A stretch of DNA of 63,265 bases from assembly GCA_937976335.1 (NCBI GenBank), contig CALJRW010000108.1, positions 1 through 63,265 of the forward strand, given 5' to 3'. The position numbers and the translations under genes are program-made. Source of the DNA: an uncultured bacterium. GTDB taxonomy: Bacteria > Bdellovibrionota_C > UBA2361 > CALJRW01. Below the pieces are notes generated by a model. That model ran no database searches. It was not told where the DNA came from and worked only from the letters and a program-made list of their open reading frames with translations. Positions within the stretch are counted from its first letter, which is position 1. Each line of letters starts with the position of its first letter. Below, one piece after another: positions 9,267 through 18,895 of this stretch.

Positions 9267-10322
9267 TTGACTTTGCTTCGTAGACTTAGCGCCAAAAAAA
9301 TGCTTAAAGATATTTCTAACTCCATACTTATATAAAATAAAAATTGATTTAATTGGATAAGCTAAAATTTTAGGTAAAAAATCAGCTGAGTATTTAGAAT
9401 AGCGCTCATTTAACTTTTCTAATTCTTTAATTTTAAAAGAGAGATCGTAGTTTACCTGCAAAGCTTCCTTTAATTTGTTTTTATACCATTGAGTAGTCCG
9501 AACAAACTCTTCTTTTTTATTCTCTAATTCCATTGTTAAAATTTGTTCATTTTGTTCATTTTGTTCATTTTCGCTTTTCAATTCAGTATTTAATACTTGT
9601 ATTTCATTTTTTAATTTTTCTACTTCATTCTTTAGAATTCGAATATCTGGATTAGCAACAAAGGCTTTAAAAACATATTGATAAGATTTCGATTCTGGCT
9701 GTTCGTTGATATAATCAACAATTTCTTGAGGGAAATTTTTAGTTTGCGTTCCTTTTTCTGTAACTTCAGGTTCAATATCTACTGATTCTGTTGAGAAAAT
9801 ATCATAACCAACTTTTTCAAGTAATTTTTGAAAGCTTTTTTTTGTAAAAAACTTCTTATGAGTTTCGTCGAGCAAACCAAGAGGAGTGTATCCAAATTCG
9901 CCTTGAAGCAATTCATAAACAATAGACGCATGTGAAATATTTGGAATTGAAATTACTATAAAACCTTTTACATATGGTAATATCTTTTTAAGCACAGCTT
10001 CAGGATCGTTTAAGTGCTCTAGAACATCAGCAAAAACTACTACATCAAAAAAACCTTCTTTATAATGTTTAGCTAAATCTTCAGTTTCAATATCTGCAAC
10101 AAGAACATTTTCGCAGTACTTCTTTGCTTCTTCACCGTCCTCAGCATCAATTTCTAATCCATATACTTTACAATTAAATTCTTCTTTTAAAACCTTACTC
10201 ATAAATCCAGAAGAACAGCCAACTTCTAAAACTGTTTTTCCTTCTCCAATAAGATTAACGACTCTAGTATGAGTTGAATCTTTATTTTCTAAATCTATTT
10301 CTAAATGTGCATATTTCGACAT
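9258..10322 (-). CDS. SAM methyltransferase with C-terminal coiled coil
   Basis: A 354-residue protein. Residues 1-220 are a class I methyltransferase: TVLEVGCSSGFMS is motif I and VVFADVLEHLNDP is the post-motif region of UbiG-like small-molecule enzymes. Residues 225-315 are a charged coiled coil, including a short N-E-Q tandem repeat, and a hydrophobic or basic tail follows that may touch the membrane. Such fusions occur in O-antigen chain terminators, where the coiled coil measures chain length (as in WbdD); here that parallel is inference. It is followed upstream by a GT2 gene on the same strand. Confidence 0.78.
   Translation of the reverse strand: MSKYAHLEIDLENKDSTHTRVVNLIGEGKTVLEVGCSSGFMSKVLKEEFNCKVYGLEIDAEDGEEAKKYCENVLVADIETEDLAKHYKEGFFDVVVFADVLEHLNDPEAVLKKILPYVKGFIVISIPNISHASIVYELLQGEFGYTPLGLLDETHKKFFTKKSFQKLLEKVGYDIFSTESVDIEPEVTEKGTQTKNFPQEIVDYINEQPESKSYQYVFKAFVANPDIRILKNEVEKLKNEIQVLNTELKSENEQNEQNEQILTMELENKKEEFVRTTQWYKNKLKEALQVNYDLSFKIKELEKLNERYSKYSADFLPKILAYPIKSIFILYKYGVRNIFKHFFGAKSTKQSQSV
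9543..9569. repeat. Three 9-bp in-frame tandem repeats
   Basis: The unit ttgttcatt is present three times in a row and encodes N-E-Q in the coiled coil of the methyltransferase on the minus strand. Because the unit is a multiple of three, copy-number change would lengthen or shorten the coiled coil without breaking the frame. Confidence 0.8.
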
Positions 10323-10334
10323 AAAAATTAATCC

Positions 10335-11072
10335 TTAAGCTCTCTTCGATTCATAAACTAAGTCGGGGTGTTTATCTTTTAAATACTTTCTACTCCACCA
10401 CCAAATATATTCAAATTGACCAGTGGTGTTAGTGCCATCATTCCGCCATCTATATTCACAAGTAACTTGTTTAAGATGTTCAAAATCATTTTCTTTTGAA
10501 AGATTAATCCAAAAATCCCAATCTTCAAGAACATCTAACATTTCATCAAAACGAATGTTTTTTAAAACCTTTTTTTCAAACATAACACAACAAAATGGAA
10601 TAAAGTTATCTTCTAATATTTTTTCGCGAGTAAAATCACTAGATTTTTTAACTCTCATACCAACAGTCATATAACGCGCAGTATCAAAGGGGCAAACTAT
10701 TTGCTCAGCGCAAATTCCATCAGAATATACTACAGATTTTTTACTTACCTTAAGTGCTTGCAAGAGTTCACTCACGTGAAAAGGATAAAAAATATCGTCA
10801 TCATCTAAGAAACAAATGTATTCACCAGTACTTAGATCTAAACCAAGATTAGCGGCATTTGAACGCCCAGCTGGGTTTTCGTTTTCAATAAGCTTAATAT
10901 TTAAACTAGGAAAATAACGATTTAGTTTCTCTTGAACCTTAGGACCTCCATCATTAACAACTATAATCTCAAGATTTTTATGTTCTTGTATAGCAAGTGA
11001 GCTAATTGCCTCTCTTAGCATAACTGGCCTATCAATTGTTCTAATAATTATAGATACTAGCGGTTCAGACAT
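10335..11072 (-). CDS. GT2 family glycosyltransferase
   Basis: A 245-residue GT-A glycosyltransferase with the usual N-terminal strand VSIIIRTIDRP, VVNDGG near 38-43 and a D-D-D-D block at residues 90-93 as the metal-binding DxD motif. A conserved E-D-W-D-F-W block is in the C-terminal half (the ED motif of GT2 inverting enzymes). It lacks membrane segments. It is transcribed together with the coiled-coil methyltransferase 12 bases downstream. The sugar is unknown. Confidence 0.85.
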   Translation of the reverse strand: MSEPLVSIIIRTIDRPVMLREAISSLAIQEHKNLEIIVVNDGGPKVQEKLNRYFPSLNIKLIENENPAGRSNAANLGLDLSTGEYICFLDDDDIFYPFHVSELLQALKVSKKSVVYSDGICAEQIVCPFDTARYMTVGMRVKKSSDFTREKILEDNFIPFCCVMFEKKVLKNIRFDEMLDVLEDWDFWINLSKENDFEHLKQVTCEYRWRNDGTNTTGQFEYIWWWSRKYLKDKHPDLVYESKRA

Positions 11073-11341
11073 TCTTCTTCATATAAATTTACTGCTCTAA
11101 TCATAACAAAGTTTTGAGTTTAAGCGAATGCTAAAGCTAATAATAACTATCTGATATTGCTGGTTTTTTTAATTTTATGGTAGTTTCAGAACAAGAAATT
11201 ACTTCACCTCAGTACTTCATCTCCAAATAAACGTATAAGTTTAAAAAAAATATACACTAACAGTCTAAAGAAAACATGAAGACACAAAGCTACCTAAGTT
11301 TACTCTCTTATCAGAAGTTAAGAGCTTTCATCCTAATTCTT

Positions 11342-12766
11342 TCACTGTATATGTAAGTATGCACTTTCGGGACATTCTTTCACCAAAGGCACTGCAAATA
11401 TTTTTTTATCTGGATTATTCTTGCTCAAAAAAAGGACTCTCCTTTCGTCGTGAACTAAACAAATTGTATCTTTCTCAGTATCTATTTTATACAAAGAATT
11501 TTCTAACTTTGGCCAAGAATCAAAATAAACATGTGTATTAAACCTAACAATAACTAAAAAAATACAAATCTGTATTAAATAAAGCATATTCTTAAAATCT
11601 TTGCCCATATCTTCCGAAAATCTGAATTGTGCGTAAAGTAATATCATTGGCAAAAAAAGTGCATATCTCATATAATAAGCAGCCATTGTAAAACCTACGG
11701 CAAAAAAACAAGTTAAAATTACAAAAAGCAATAACCAATATTTTTTTTCATTCTTTCGCAACGCACAGTATATAATAATTAAAAACCAAAGAAATATATT
11801 GCCTACAAATAAACCACCTAGTTTAAATGACTTTGCTTCTCTATTTGGAAAGCCTTGCCCTACTGTATAAAGAACAGTTCTACCATCAGTGTATAAATCA
11901 TATTCAAGAAGAGATTTTATATATTTCTTATAACCAATAAGAGAAAAACCATCCTTTTGCCTAACAGCTGAATTTTCAGCTTCGCCAGGTAAAGTTTTTC
12001 CTAAAACACTAACAGATACTGGATAAACAGGATTCCCATGTTGAATAAAGTTTTTAATTGGATAAGCCATGATCAAAATAACAGTGATTAACCCAAATAA
12101 ACTAAGCAATGAAAAACGTGAAAATATGCTTGATTTGTAAGAAAGAAACAAAAGAACAAGCCAAAGAATTAAAGAATAAGGCAACATTTGGAACTTACTC
12201 CAACTTGCTAAAATGCTAAAAATCATAGCTAAGTAGAGCTTCTTAGAGTTGAAGTTTCTTGTAAAAAAAACTACATCTAAAACAATTATTAGTGATATTG
12301 CTATAAAAATATTAGCTGGCAGATCTATATAACAACTCACAGCGTGATTTACGATAAGAGGGATACTGAACAAATAAACAACAACAAACCATATCTTTAT
12401 TTTCAGAAGCTTAGATAGGAAATAGCAAAAATATATAGAAACTAGCATACCCACTAAATTAGCACTTGCAACTGAACCTGTAATTTTCCACAAAAAACCT
12501 TGTAAAAGTTCAATAAATAGTGGAAATCCAACATAGCGCGATTCAAAAACAGGACGCATGGTAAAGCTTTCTAGAGGAATAATCTCCCAAATTCTTGCAG
12601 CAAAAGGTAGATGATAACTAAGACTATCCCAGTTCATATCTATACCAGATAAAGCACGTTTCAATAGAAGAAAAATACATACTAAAGATAAGAATATATA
12701 CGATGGCGATATCATATTATTCTTTATTTTATCTGATTTCATTATAGAATAATGAACAATTCTCAT
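11342..12766 (-). CDS. GT-C-like membrane glycosyltransferase
   Basis: A 474-residue protein with about eleven membrane segments. The first extracytoplasmic loop has D43-M-N-W-D47-SLSYHLP, resembling the acidic loop of GT39-like enzymes. A methionine at residue 9 (coordinate 12742) is an alternative start; no ribosome-binding site decides between them. The 268 bases on its downstream side (11073-11341) hold nothing I can name. Likely transfers a sugar from a lipid carrier in the periplasm; substrate unknown. Confidence 0.68.
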   Translation of the reverse strand: MRIVHYSIMKSDKIKNNMISPSYIFLSLVCIFLLLKRALSGIDMNWDSLSYHLPFAARIWEIIPLESFTMRPVFESRYVGFPLFIELLQGFLWKITGSVASANLVGMLVSIYFCYFLSKLLKIKIWFVVVYLFSIPLIVNHAVSCYIDLPANIFIAISLIIVLDVVFFTRNFNSKKLYLAMIFSILASWSKFQMLPYSLILWLVLLFLSYKSSIFSRFSLLSLFGLITVILIMAYPIKNFIQHGNPVYPVSVSVLGKTLPGEAENSAVRQKDGFSLIGYKKYIKSLLEYDLYTDGRTVLYTVGQGFPNREAKSFKLGGLFVGNIFLWFLIIIYCALRKNEKKYWLLLFVILTCFFAVGFTMAAYYMRYALFLPMILLYAQFRFSEDMGKDFKNMLYLIQICIFLVIVRFNTHVYFDSWPKLENSLYKIDTEKDTICLVHDERRVLFLSKNNPDKKIFAVPLVKECPESAYLHIQ

Positions 12767-12837
12767 TTTTTTTGCAATCTCATTGGAAAATTTACTATTT
12801 TTCAGCTATGATTTATAAACTTAAAAGAGTAGAAAGT

Positions 12838-13704
12838 ATGCCAATTAGTATCATAGTACCTTGTTATAACGAAGAAGAATCGGTCGAAAAGACTCTTCTT
12901 GAACTTAATAAACTTAAAAAAAAATTAGGTGAACACGAACTCCTCTTTGTGAATGACGGTTCGACAGATCAAACTTTAGATATTCTTCTTAAATTAGAAA
13001 ACAAGTATGCTCAACTTCGTATTGTAAACCACGAATTAAACCAAGGCTATGGCGCTTCAATTAAAACAGCTATAAGGCTAGCTAAATTTGACTTAGTTGC
13101 AATCACAGATGCAGATGGAACATATCCTAATTCCCGCCTCCCAGAGTTAATTAAAAAAATGGATACTAATGATATGGTTGTAGGGGCCAGAATCGCAGAT
13201 GATGTTGAATATCCTCTTATTAGAAAAATACCAAAATTTTTTCTTGTTAACTTCTCATCATGGCTAGTTGGCAGGAAAATTCCCGATATGAATTCAGGAC
13301 TGAGAGTCTTTAGAAAAAGTATCGCTTTAAAGTTTATGAAACTTTTTCCAGATGGATTTAGCTTCACCACCACTATAACAATGGTAATGCTAAGAAATAG
13401 ATATAGAGTAGAGTTTATCCCCATTAGTTATGCAGCTAGAGTTGGCAAATCTAAAATACAGCCAATAAGAGATACACTAAGATTTTCTCAATTAATACTG
13501 AGAACTGGAATGTATTTTGCTCCCTTAAGAGTGCTCTCTCCGGTAATTATATTGTTATTGCTTCTGTTTTTTGTAAGTATTTCATTCGATATTTTTGTTT
13601 TGAACAATTTAACTGATAAAACAATACTACTACTTCTGTTCTCTATGAACACAACAATGTTTGCCCTACTTGCTGACATGATTGACAAAAGAAGTGATAG
13701 TTAG
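12838..13704 (+). CDS. GT2 polyprenyl-phosphate sugar synthase
   Basis: About 288 residues from the ATG at 12838, which begins directly at the family's usual MPISIIVPCYNEE; the frame is open back to 12772 but those 22 residues do not look like the family. It shows FVNDGSTDQT, ITDADGTYP (the DxD donor site), MNSGLRVFRK and two C-terminal membrane helices. This architecture fits DPM1/ArnC-like enzymes that load a sugar onto undecaprenyl or polyprenyl phosphate. It would supply the donor for the GT-C enzymes in this island. It is divergent from the GT-C gene at 12766. Confidence 0.85.
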   Translation: MPISIIVPCYNEEESVEKTLLELNKLKKKLGEHELLFVNDGSTDQTLDILLKLENKYAQLRIVNHELNQGYGASIKTAIRLAKFDLVAITDADGTYPNSRLPELIKKMDTNDMVVGARIADDVEYPLIRKIPKFFLVNFSSWLVGRKIPDMNSGLRVFRKSIALKFMKLFPDGFSFTTTITMVMLRNRYRVEFIPISYAARVGKSKIQPIRDTLRFSQLILRTGMYFAPLRVLSPVIILLLLLFFVSISFDIFVLNNLTDKTILLLLFSMNTTMFALLADMIDKRSDS

Positions 13705-13780
13705 AATTTTTCTAAACTTTTATAAAAAACTATAAACACAAAGCTACAAAATATTAAAGACTGCAATAAATAAATAGCTA

Positions 13781-14512
13781 TTATTGTTTTTGAAAAACAC
13801 CAATGAGACTTAAACCTTTAGATTGAGGAATAAAGTCCATCGAAGCAATTAAAGGAATGATCGTATTGGCTAATTTAATTTTCCATGATTTGAATGTTTT
13901 AGAAAAATTTTTGTTTTTATTTTTTTTCATTGGATACAATAAAGAACCAAAGAAATTAAAATAATTGAGTTCTACTACTTTAAATCCGGCATCTTTCATC
14001 AAGTCTTCTAAAACCTTTAAGTCATAACGTCTGTAATGTCCTGAACTTTCATCAACTGAAGAAAATAATTTAGATTGAGCTGGAACTTTAATTATTGAGT
14101 AACCACCCTTCTTAAGAGATTTATTAATTTTATTTACAAATAATTTATCATCTTCAAAGTGTTCAAGCACGTCCAGAGCAATAGAACAATCTGCTGAAGC
14201 ATCTTCAAGATCAGTCCAAATATCTCTCAAATCTAATTTTAAAAAATTTATTTTAGCTGATAAATTTTTATTTTTTAGACGCTCTAGTAAAATTTCATTA
14301 AAATCGACAGCTAAAACTGAATTGACATTTTGATTATGAACATAATTACTAATGATGTGACCATCACCAACCCCTAACTCAACTACATCCCCATTTAAAT
14401 ATTTTTTAAACTTAGAAAATATCCAAGAATAATAATTAGGTAACAACTTCATATTGTCTTGAGCTTCATGATATACTTCGTTAGAGATATCTTTATTAAC
14501 AGCGGGTTTCAT
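13781..14512 (-). CDS. Class I SAM-dependent methyltransferase
   Basis: A 243-residue soluble protein with VVELGVGDGHI (motif I, near residue 40), AVDFNE (motif II acidic residue) and CSIALDVLEHFEDD. It belongs to the Methyltransf_11/23 type of small-molecule methyltransferases. Flanked by a GT2 synthase and a flippase-like gene, it probably modifies a glycan, but the acceptor is unknown. Confidence 0.8.
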   Translation of the reverse strand: MKPAVNKDISNEVYHEAQDNMKLLPNYYSWIFSKFKKYLNGDVVELGVGDGHIISNYVHNQNVNSVLAVDFNEILLERLKNKNLSAKINFLKLDLRDIWTDLEDASADCSIALDVLEHFEDDKLFVNKINKSLKKGGYSIIKVPAQSKLFSSVDESSGHYRRYDLKVLEDLMKDAGFKVVELNYFNFFGSLLYPMKKNKNKNFSKTFKSWKIKLANTIIPLIASMDFIPQSKGLSLIGVFQKQ

Positions 14513-14621
14513 TGCGTATTTCCTAAGTGGTGCGTATTACAACGGATATTATTGTAAATTATATTAATTCTTACAAATAATCAAATACATATAAAATTAG
14601 AATAACTAAAATTTATAATTT

Positions 14622-15536
14622 TCAATACTTATTTCTAAAATACATAGGCAGTGCACTGACTCCTAAAATGGCTTCAATAAAAAGAGTTATTAGTCGTGTT
14701 ACAAGCGCTAATACAACTATAATACTAACATCAATGCCAATTTGTTGAAGACCAAAAATAAAACTTGCCTCTCTAATACCAATACCAGCAGGTGCAAACA
14801 AAACAAAAAAACCGCTTATCCATGAAAATGCAAAAATACCAATAGTTTTCAAAGTATTGTCAAAGCTAATTTCCACCATGGAGTTAAGATACAGAGATGT
14901 ACCTAATCCCCACAGCAAAAAGACAAGAATATAACCAAAAAATATTACTAACAAACGCAACCTATTGGGTTGTGGTATTTCAGATACCGATTTGTAAGTC
15001 AAAAATTTATTTAAAAGAGACCAAAACAAATCAAGTTTAAAATAAACTATCACAAAAATTACGATCAAAAAAAATAAAAATATGGATGAGTTTAAATTAT
15101 AATGTGAAAAAATAAATGAACTTAAAGACAAAGCAACACTTAAACCTGCACAAATAAAAATTATAGTTTCAATAACTACTACTGCTGCTAAAACACTTTT
15201 TTCGCTACCTTCCTGAACAGATAAGGCAATTTTACCAAGAGGTGTCCAAATTTTTCCTGGAACATATCTTCCTAACAAAGATAAATTTGTTGCAACATAT
15301 GAACAGCGAAAAGAGATCACTTCTCCAGCACAAAGAAGAAGTACTTTTTGCCAAAGAAATATTAATAACAGATATCCAAATAGAAAAAAAATAAATGAAG
15401 TTAGTAAGGCCGAGTAATTAATTGAAAATTCAATATGTTTAAACTCTTCATAGTACTTTTCAGCATAGATATAGAAAAAAGAAAATAAGGCTAAGATTAA
15501 AATAATTTGAATAATGAGTTTAATCTGCCGAACCAT
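14622..15536 (-). CDS. AglD/LPG-synthase TM-like membrane protein
   Basis: A 304-residue polytopic protein of the family that includes the membrane part of lysylphosphatidylglycerol synthase and archaeal AglD. It has LLGRYVPGKIWTPLGK near residues 87-102 and FAPAGIGIREASF near 246-258, both hallmark positions of that family. Members are linked to lipid-sugar flipping or transfer. In this context a role in translocating lipid-linked sugar intermediates is plausible. The 258 bases upstream of its start, up to the acyltransferase gene, are AT-rich with no visible gene. Confidence 0.75.
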   Translation of the reverse strand: MVRQIKLIIQIILILALFSFFYIYAEKYYEEFKHIEFSINYSALLTSFIFFLFGYLLLIFLWQKVLLLCAGEVISFRCSYVATNLSLLGRYVPGKIWTPLGKIALSVQEGSEKSVLAAVVVIETIIFICAGLSVALSLSSFIFSHYNLNSSIFLFFLIVIFVIVYFKLDLFWSLLNKFLTYKSVSEIPQPNRLRLLVIFFGYILVFLLWGLGTSLYLNSMVEISFDNTLKTIGIFAFSWISGFFVLFAPAGIGIREASFIFGLQQIGIDVSIIVVLALVTRLITLFIEAILGVSALPMYFRNKY

Positions 15537-15794
15537 CTTATCAACTTACCTGATTTTTCATTAACTTCACAGCTTAGTTTACTTTAAGAAAGCTCAATTT
15601 TTAATTAATTAAACTCCTTAAGTACCTGTAAAAACTTAAGAAGTTGATTTTTTTTCATTTATCTGAGATATTTTATGTGTTTTTTACAAACTTAGATCCC
15701 ATTAAGCTGATACATAACTGTAATGCTGAAAATATAAAACTTTACTCAGATGAATAAATATATAAATTACATCACAAGTATACGATATTCTTAA

Positions 15795-16349
15795 ATGAAC
15801 AATCTAGAGAAGAAAAATAAGAGAAATATAAAATATTCAAATAAAGAAATTATTTTTCATACTTTTTTTTGGTTTTTTTATGGCTTGGTGAAGTACCTGC
15901 CTCCTATCTTTGGAGATGTACTAAGAGTAATAGTTTTAAAAATTTTTGGCTGTACTATCAATTCATGGAAATTTAGAGAAGGTATAACTATTTGGAGTCC
16001 CAGAGGCTTAAAAATTGGTAAAAATTGTAGCGTCAACGAATGGGTCTATTTTCAAGCTCTAGGTGGAATTACTATTGGAAACGGAGTTAGAATTGCGGCA
16101 AGAAGCTCTATACTAAGCGTGAATCATGAATTTGAAGATTCCTCACAATTAATACTTAACCAAGGACTAAGATTAGAAAAAGTTGTTATAGAAGATAATG
16201 TTTGGATAGGCATTAATGCTGTCGTCCTACCTGGGGTAAAAATTGGAGAAGGTTCAATAATATCAGCTGGAGCTGTAGTCACAAAAGATGTTCCTCCTTT
16301 TTCTATAGTTGGAGGAATTCCAGCCAAAGTACTAAAAAATAGAAAATAA
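15795..16349 (+). CDS. Hexapeptide-repeat acyltransferase (WcaF-like)
   Basis: A 184-residue left-handed beta-helix acyltransferase. Hexapeptide repeats run from IWSPRGLKIGKNC to IVGGIPAKVL, including SVNHEFE with the catalytic histidine and VWIGINAVVLPGVKIG. The size fits the WcaF/NodL/colanic acid acetyltransferase group, which uses acetyl-CoA to O-acetylate sugars in the cytoplasm. A hydrophobic N-terminal 45 residues precede the repeats. It is followed by a GT2 gene on the same strand after 167 bases with no obvious signal. Confidence 0.85.
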   Translation: MNNLEKKNKRNIKYSNKEIIFHTFFWFFYGLVKYLPPIFGDVLRVIVLKIFGCTINSWKFREGITIWSPRGLKIGKNCSVNEWVYFQALGGITIGNGVRIAARSSILSVNHEFEDSSQLILNQGLRLEKVVIEDNVWIGINAVVLPGVKIGEGSIISAGAVVTKDVPPFSIVGGIPAKVLKNRK

Positions 16350-16516
16350 GTAACAAATAACTCTTTCACTACACTTTTTCGAACCCTCTGAGACTAGAAA
16401 AGTAGCTTGAATTGTCTTTTTTATTTGATACGATAAAGTTTAACATCGCCTAACTTTAGGATACTTTGTTCAGACTGGGGGTACAAATTTGAACTAAATC
16501 TGTTAAGCTGTAAATT

Positions 16517-17479
16517 ATGTCACAAAACCGTCAATCAAAAGTCTTAATCTTAAGCCTACTTTACAATAGCAGTCGATTTTTAGATGGATATTTTACTGGA
16601 CTTGCTAATATCAATTATCCAACAAACTCTATAGAGGTTCATTTATTAGATAACAACTCTAAAGATAAATCTTATGAACTTGCAAATAAACTAAAATGCG
16701 AAAGTAAAATAAAAGTTAATATTTTAAAGTCTAAAAAAAATTTGGGCTTTTCAGGAGGCAATAATGTTCTTTTTAATAAACTAATGAAAAGAGAAGATTT
16801 TGACTATTTTTTTCTGCTAAATATTGATACTAGAATTAACTCAAACTGCATTTCCATCTTAGTTGATAAAATGGAACAAGATCCCTCATGTGGCATGATC
16901 GAAGCAAGACAACAGCCTAAAGAACATCCAAAATATTACGATCCAAAAACTTTTGAAACAGGATGGTGCTCTGGAGGAGGTGTTTTAATTCGCAAATCTG
17001 CTCTTGAAAAAGTAGGTATTTTCGATCATAAGTTTTTTTTGTATTCCGAAGATGTAGATCTAAGTTGGAGAATGTGGCTTCATGGATTTACATGTAAAAC
17101 GGAACCTTCCGCTTTATATACTCATTTCACGGAAGGGGTTGATGAAAAAAGAGATACTTCAGTTCAACAATATTATAACTTTAGAAATAGCTTCTTCATG
17201 CATTGGAAGTACGATAGCTGGAAAGGTTTATTTAATCACTATAAACGCTGTGTTAAAACCTACAAAATAGTACCTGACAAAAAAAGTAAAAATATTTTTT
17301 TAAAAGCAATTTTAAATTCTATCCTATATTTACCGCTTTGTATAATCGATAGAATTAAATATTCTAGATTACCTAAAAATAAATGGATCTACTTCAATGC
17401 ATTTGATTATGAAAAAAGAAGAGAGTTTAAAGATCAAGCTGATGGAACGAGAATAATTTATAATAAATTAAAGGTTTAA
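16517..17479 (+). CDS. GT2 glycosyltransferase (rhamnosyltransferase-like)
   Basis: A 320-residue GT-A enzyme resembling the WbbL/rhamnosyltransferase group: LDNNSKDKS, NLGFSGGNN, the donor site LLNIDTRIN, GGGVLIRKSAL and YSEDVDLSWRMW, with the catalytic E-D pair. It begins an apparent three-gene operon: the MBOAT gene starts two bases after its stop. It adds a sugar to the glycan that the downstream pair probably acetylates. Confidence 0.87.
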   Translation: MSQNRQSKVLILSLLYNSSRFLDGYFTGLANINYPTNSIEVHLLDNNSKDKSYELANKLKCESKIKVNILKSKKNLGFSGGNNVLFNKLMKREDFDYFFLLNIDTRINSNCISILVDKMEQDPSCGMIEARQQPKEHPKYYDPKTFETGWCSGGGVLIRKSALEKVGIFDHKFFLYSEDVDLSWRMWLHGFTCKTEPSALYTHFTEGVDEKRDTSVQQYYNFRNSFFMHWKYDSWKGLFNHYKRCVKTYKIVPDKKSKNIFLKAILNSILYLPLCIIDRIKYSRLPKNKWIYFNAFDYEKRREFKDQADGTRIIYNKLKV

Positions 17480-17480
17480 A

Positions 17481-18893
17481 TTGGTTTTTTCATCTGTCAT
17501 TTTTATATTCTACTTTTTACCAACTGTAATAATTGCTTATTACTTACTACCTAAAACATGCAAAAATATCTTTCTTCTTTTAGTTAGTCTTTTTTTCTAT
17601 GCTTGGGGCGAAGGTTCCTATGTCTTTTTAATGTTAACATCAATTCTTGTAAATTACTTTTTTGGCTTATCTTTAGCACAAAAAAATGTAAAAATTAAAA
17701 AACTTATTCTTTTTTGCGCGATAAGCTTCAATCTTTTCTTGCTCGCTTACTATAAATATACAAATTTTTTAATAGAAAATTTAAATTTTGTACTATCTGG
17801 CTATTTACAATATAAATATAAGATTAACCAAGTTCATTTACCAATAGGAATTTCATTTTTTACTTTTCAAAGCATTTCTTACTTAATTGATATTTATAGA
17901 GATAATACTAAAATTCAAAAAAATATTTTCAACCTAGGTTTATATATTGCACTATTCCCTCAATTAATAGCTGGTCCAATTGTTCGCTATAATTCCATAG
18001 AACGTGCACTAAGAAAGAGAAATCTTAACTTAAATATTTTTTATGCTGGAATGATTAGATTCTCATTTGGACTTGGGAAAAAAGTTTTAATTGCCAATTC
18101 TATCGGAAATATAGCTGATATTATTTTTAATACTGACACTTCATTTTTGAATACTCATACTGCCTGGATTGGCATACTATGCTATACATTACAAATTTAT
18201 TACGACTTTTCTGGCTATTCTGATATGGCGATAGGATTAGGATTAATTTTTGGATTTAACTTTCCTGAAAACTTTAACTATCCCTACTCAAGTTTATCTA
18301 TTCAAGATTTTTGGAGACGTTGGCACATATCATTATCAAGTTGGTTTCGTGATTATCTTTACATTCCCCTAGGAGGGAATAAAATGGGAACTACCAGAAC
18401 TTATTTTAATCTCTTTACAGTATTTTTATTATGTGGTCTTTGGCATGGAGCTAGTTGGAATTTTATCCTTTGGGGGCTATTTCATGGCATTTTTCTTGTA
18501 GGTGAAAAATTATTTAACAAAAGATTAAGTATAAATAATTTATTTGTTAAAAGATTTTATACTATTTTTGTTATCATGATAAGTTGGACAATCTTTAGAA
18601 TTGAAAATTTGGATAAACATACTCTCTATTTAAAATATATGTTTATATTTGACTTTAATTCACCTACTACTCTACAAATATCAGAACTCTTTAACTTAGA
18701 ATTAGTATTTTTGATAACAATTGGAATAGTATTTAGCTTTCCTATTACTAACTATATTTCCAAAAAATGCACCTCTCAATCGAAAAACTTCATTACTATG
18801 TCAGAAGCAGCATTAGCCTTACTTATCTGTTTTCTTTCTATCTGCTCTATTACTGCTAGCACATATAATCCTTTTATTTATTTTAGATTTTAA
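17481..18893 (+). CDS. MBOAT O-acyltransferase (AlgI-like)
   Basis: A 470-residue polytopic membrane O-acyltransferase. The TTG start at 17481, just after an aaagg sequence within the previous gene's end, gives the MVFSS opening typical of AlgI-like proteins. It carries IQDFWRRWHISLS, YIPLGGN and LWHGASWNFILWGLFHG with the MBOAT histidines H322 and H335. AlgI-type proteins pass acetyl groups across the membrane to a periplasmic SGNH partner, here the next gene, three bases on. Confidence 0.93.
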   Translation: MVFSSVIFIFYFLPTVIIAYYLLPKTCKNIFLLLVSLFFYAWGEGSYVFLMLTSILVNYFFGLSLAQKNVKIKKLILFCAISFNLFLLAYYKYTNFLIENLNFVLSGYLQYKYKINQVHLPIGISFFTFQSISYLIDIYRDNTKIQKNIFNLGLYIALFPQLIAGPIVRYNSIERALRKRNLNLNIFYAGMIRFSFGLGKKVLIANSIGNIADIIFNTDTSFLNTHTAWIGILCYTLQIYYDFSGYSDMAIGLGLIFGFNFPENFNYPYSSLSIQDFWRRWHISLSSWFRDYLYIPLGGNKMGTTRTYFNLFTVFLLCGLWHGASWNFILWGLFHGIFLVGEKLFNKRLSINNLFVKRFYTIFVIMISWTIFRIENLDKHTLYLKYMFIFDFNSPTTLQISELFNLELVFLITIGIVFSFPITNYISKKCTSQSKNFITMSEAALALLICFLSICSITASTYNPFIYFRF

Positions 18894-18895
18894 CA

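Noticed and set aside
9543-9569. CRISPR-like direct repeats
   Set aside because: Units are nine bases with no spacers and sit within a coding region.
12772-12837. N-terminal extension of the GT2 synthase to an ATG at 12772
   Set aside because: The 22 extra residues are not family-like and the ATG at 12838 begins exactly at the conserved strand.
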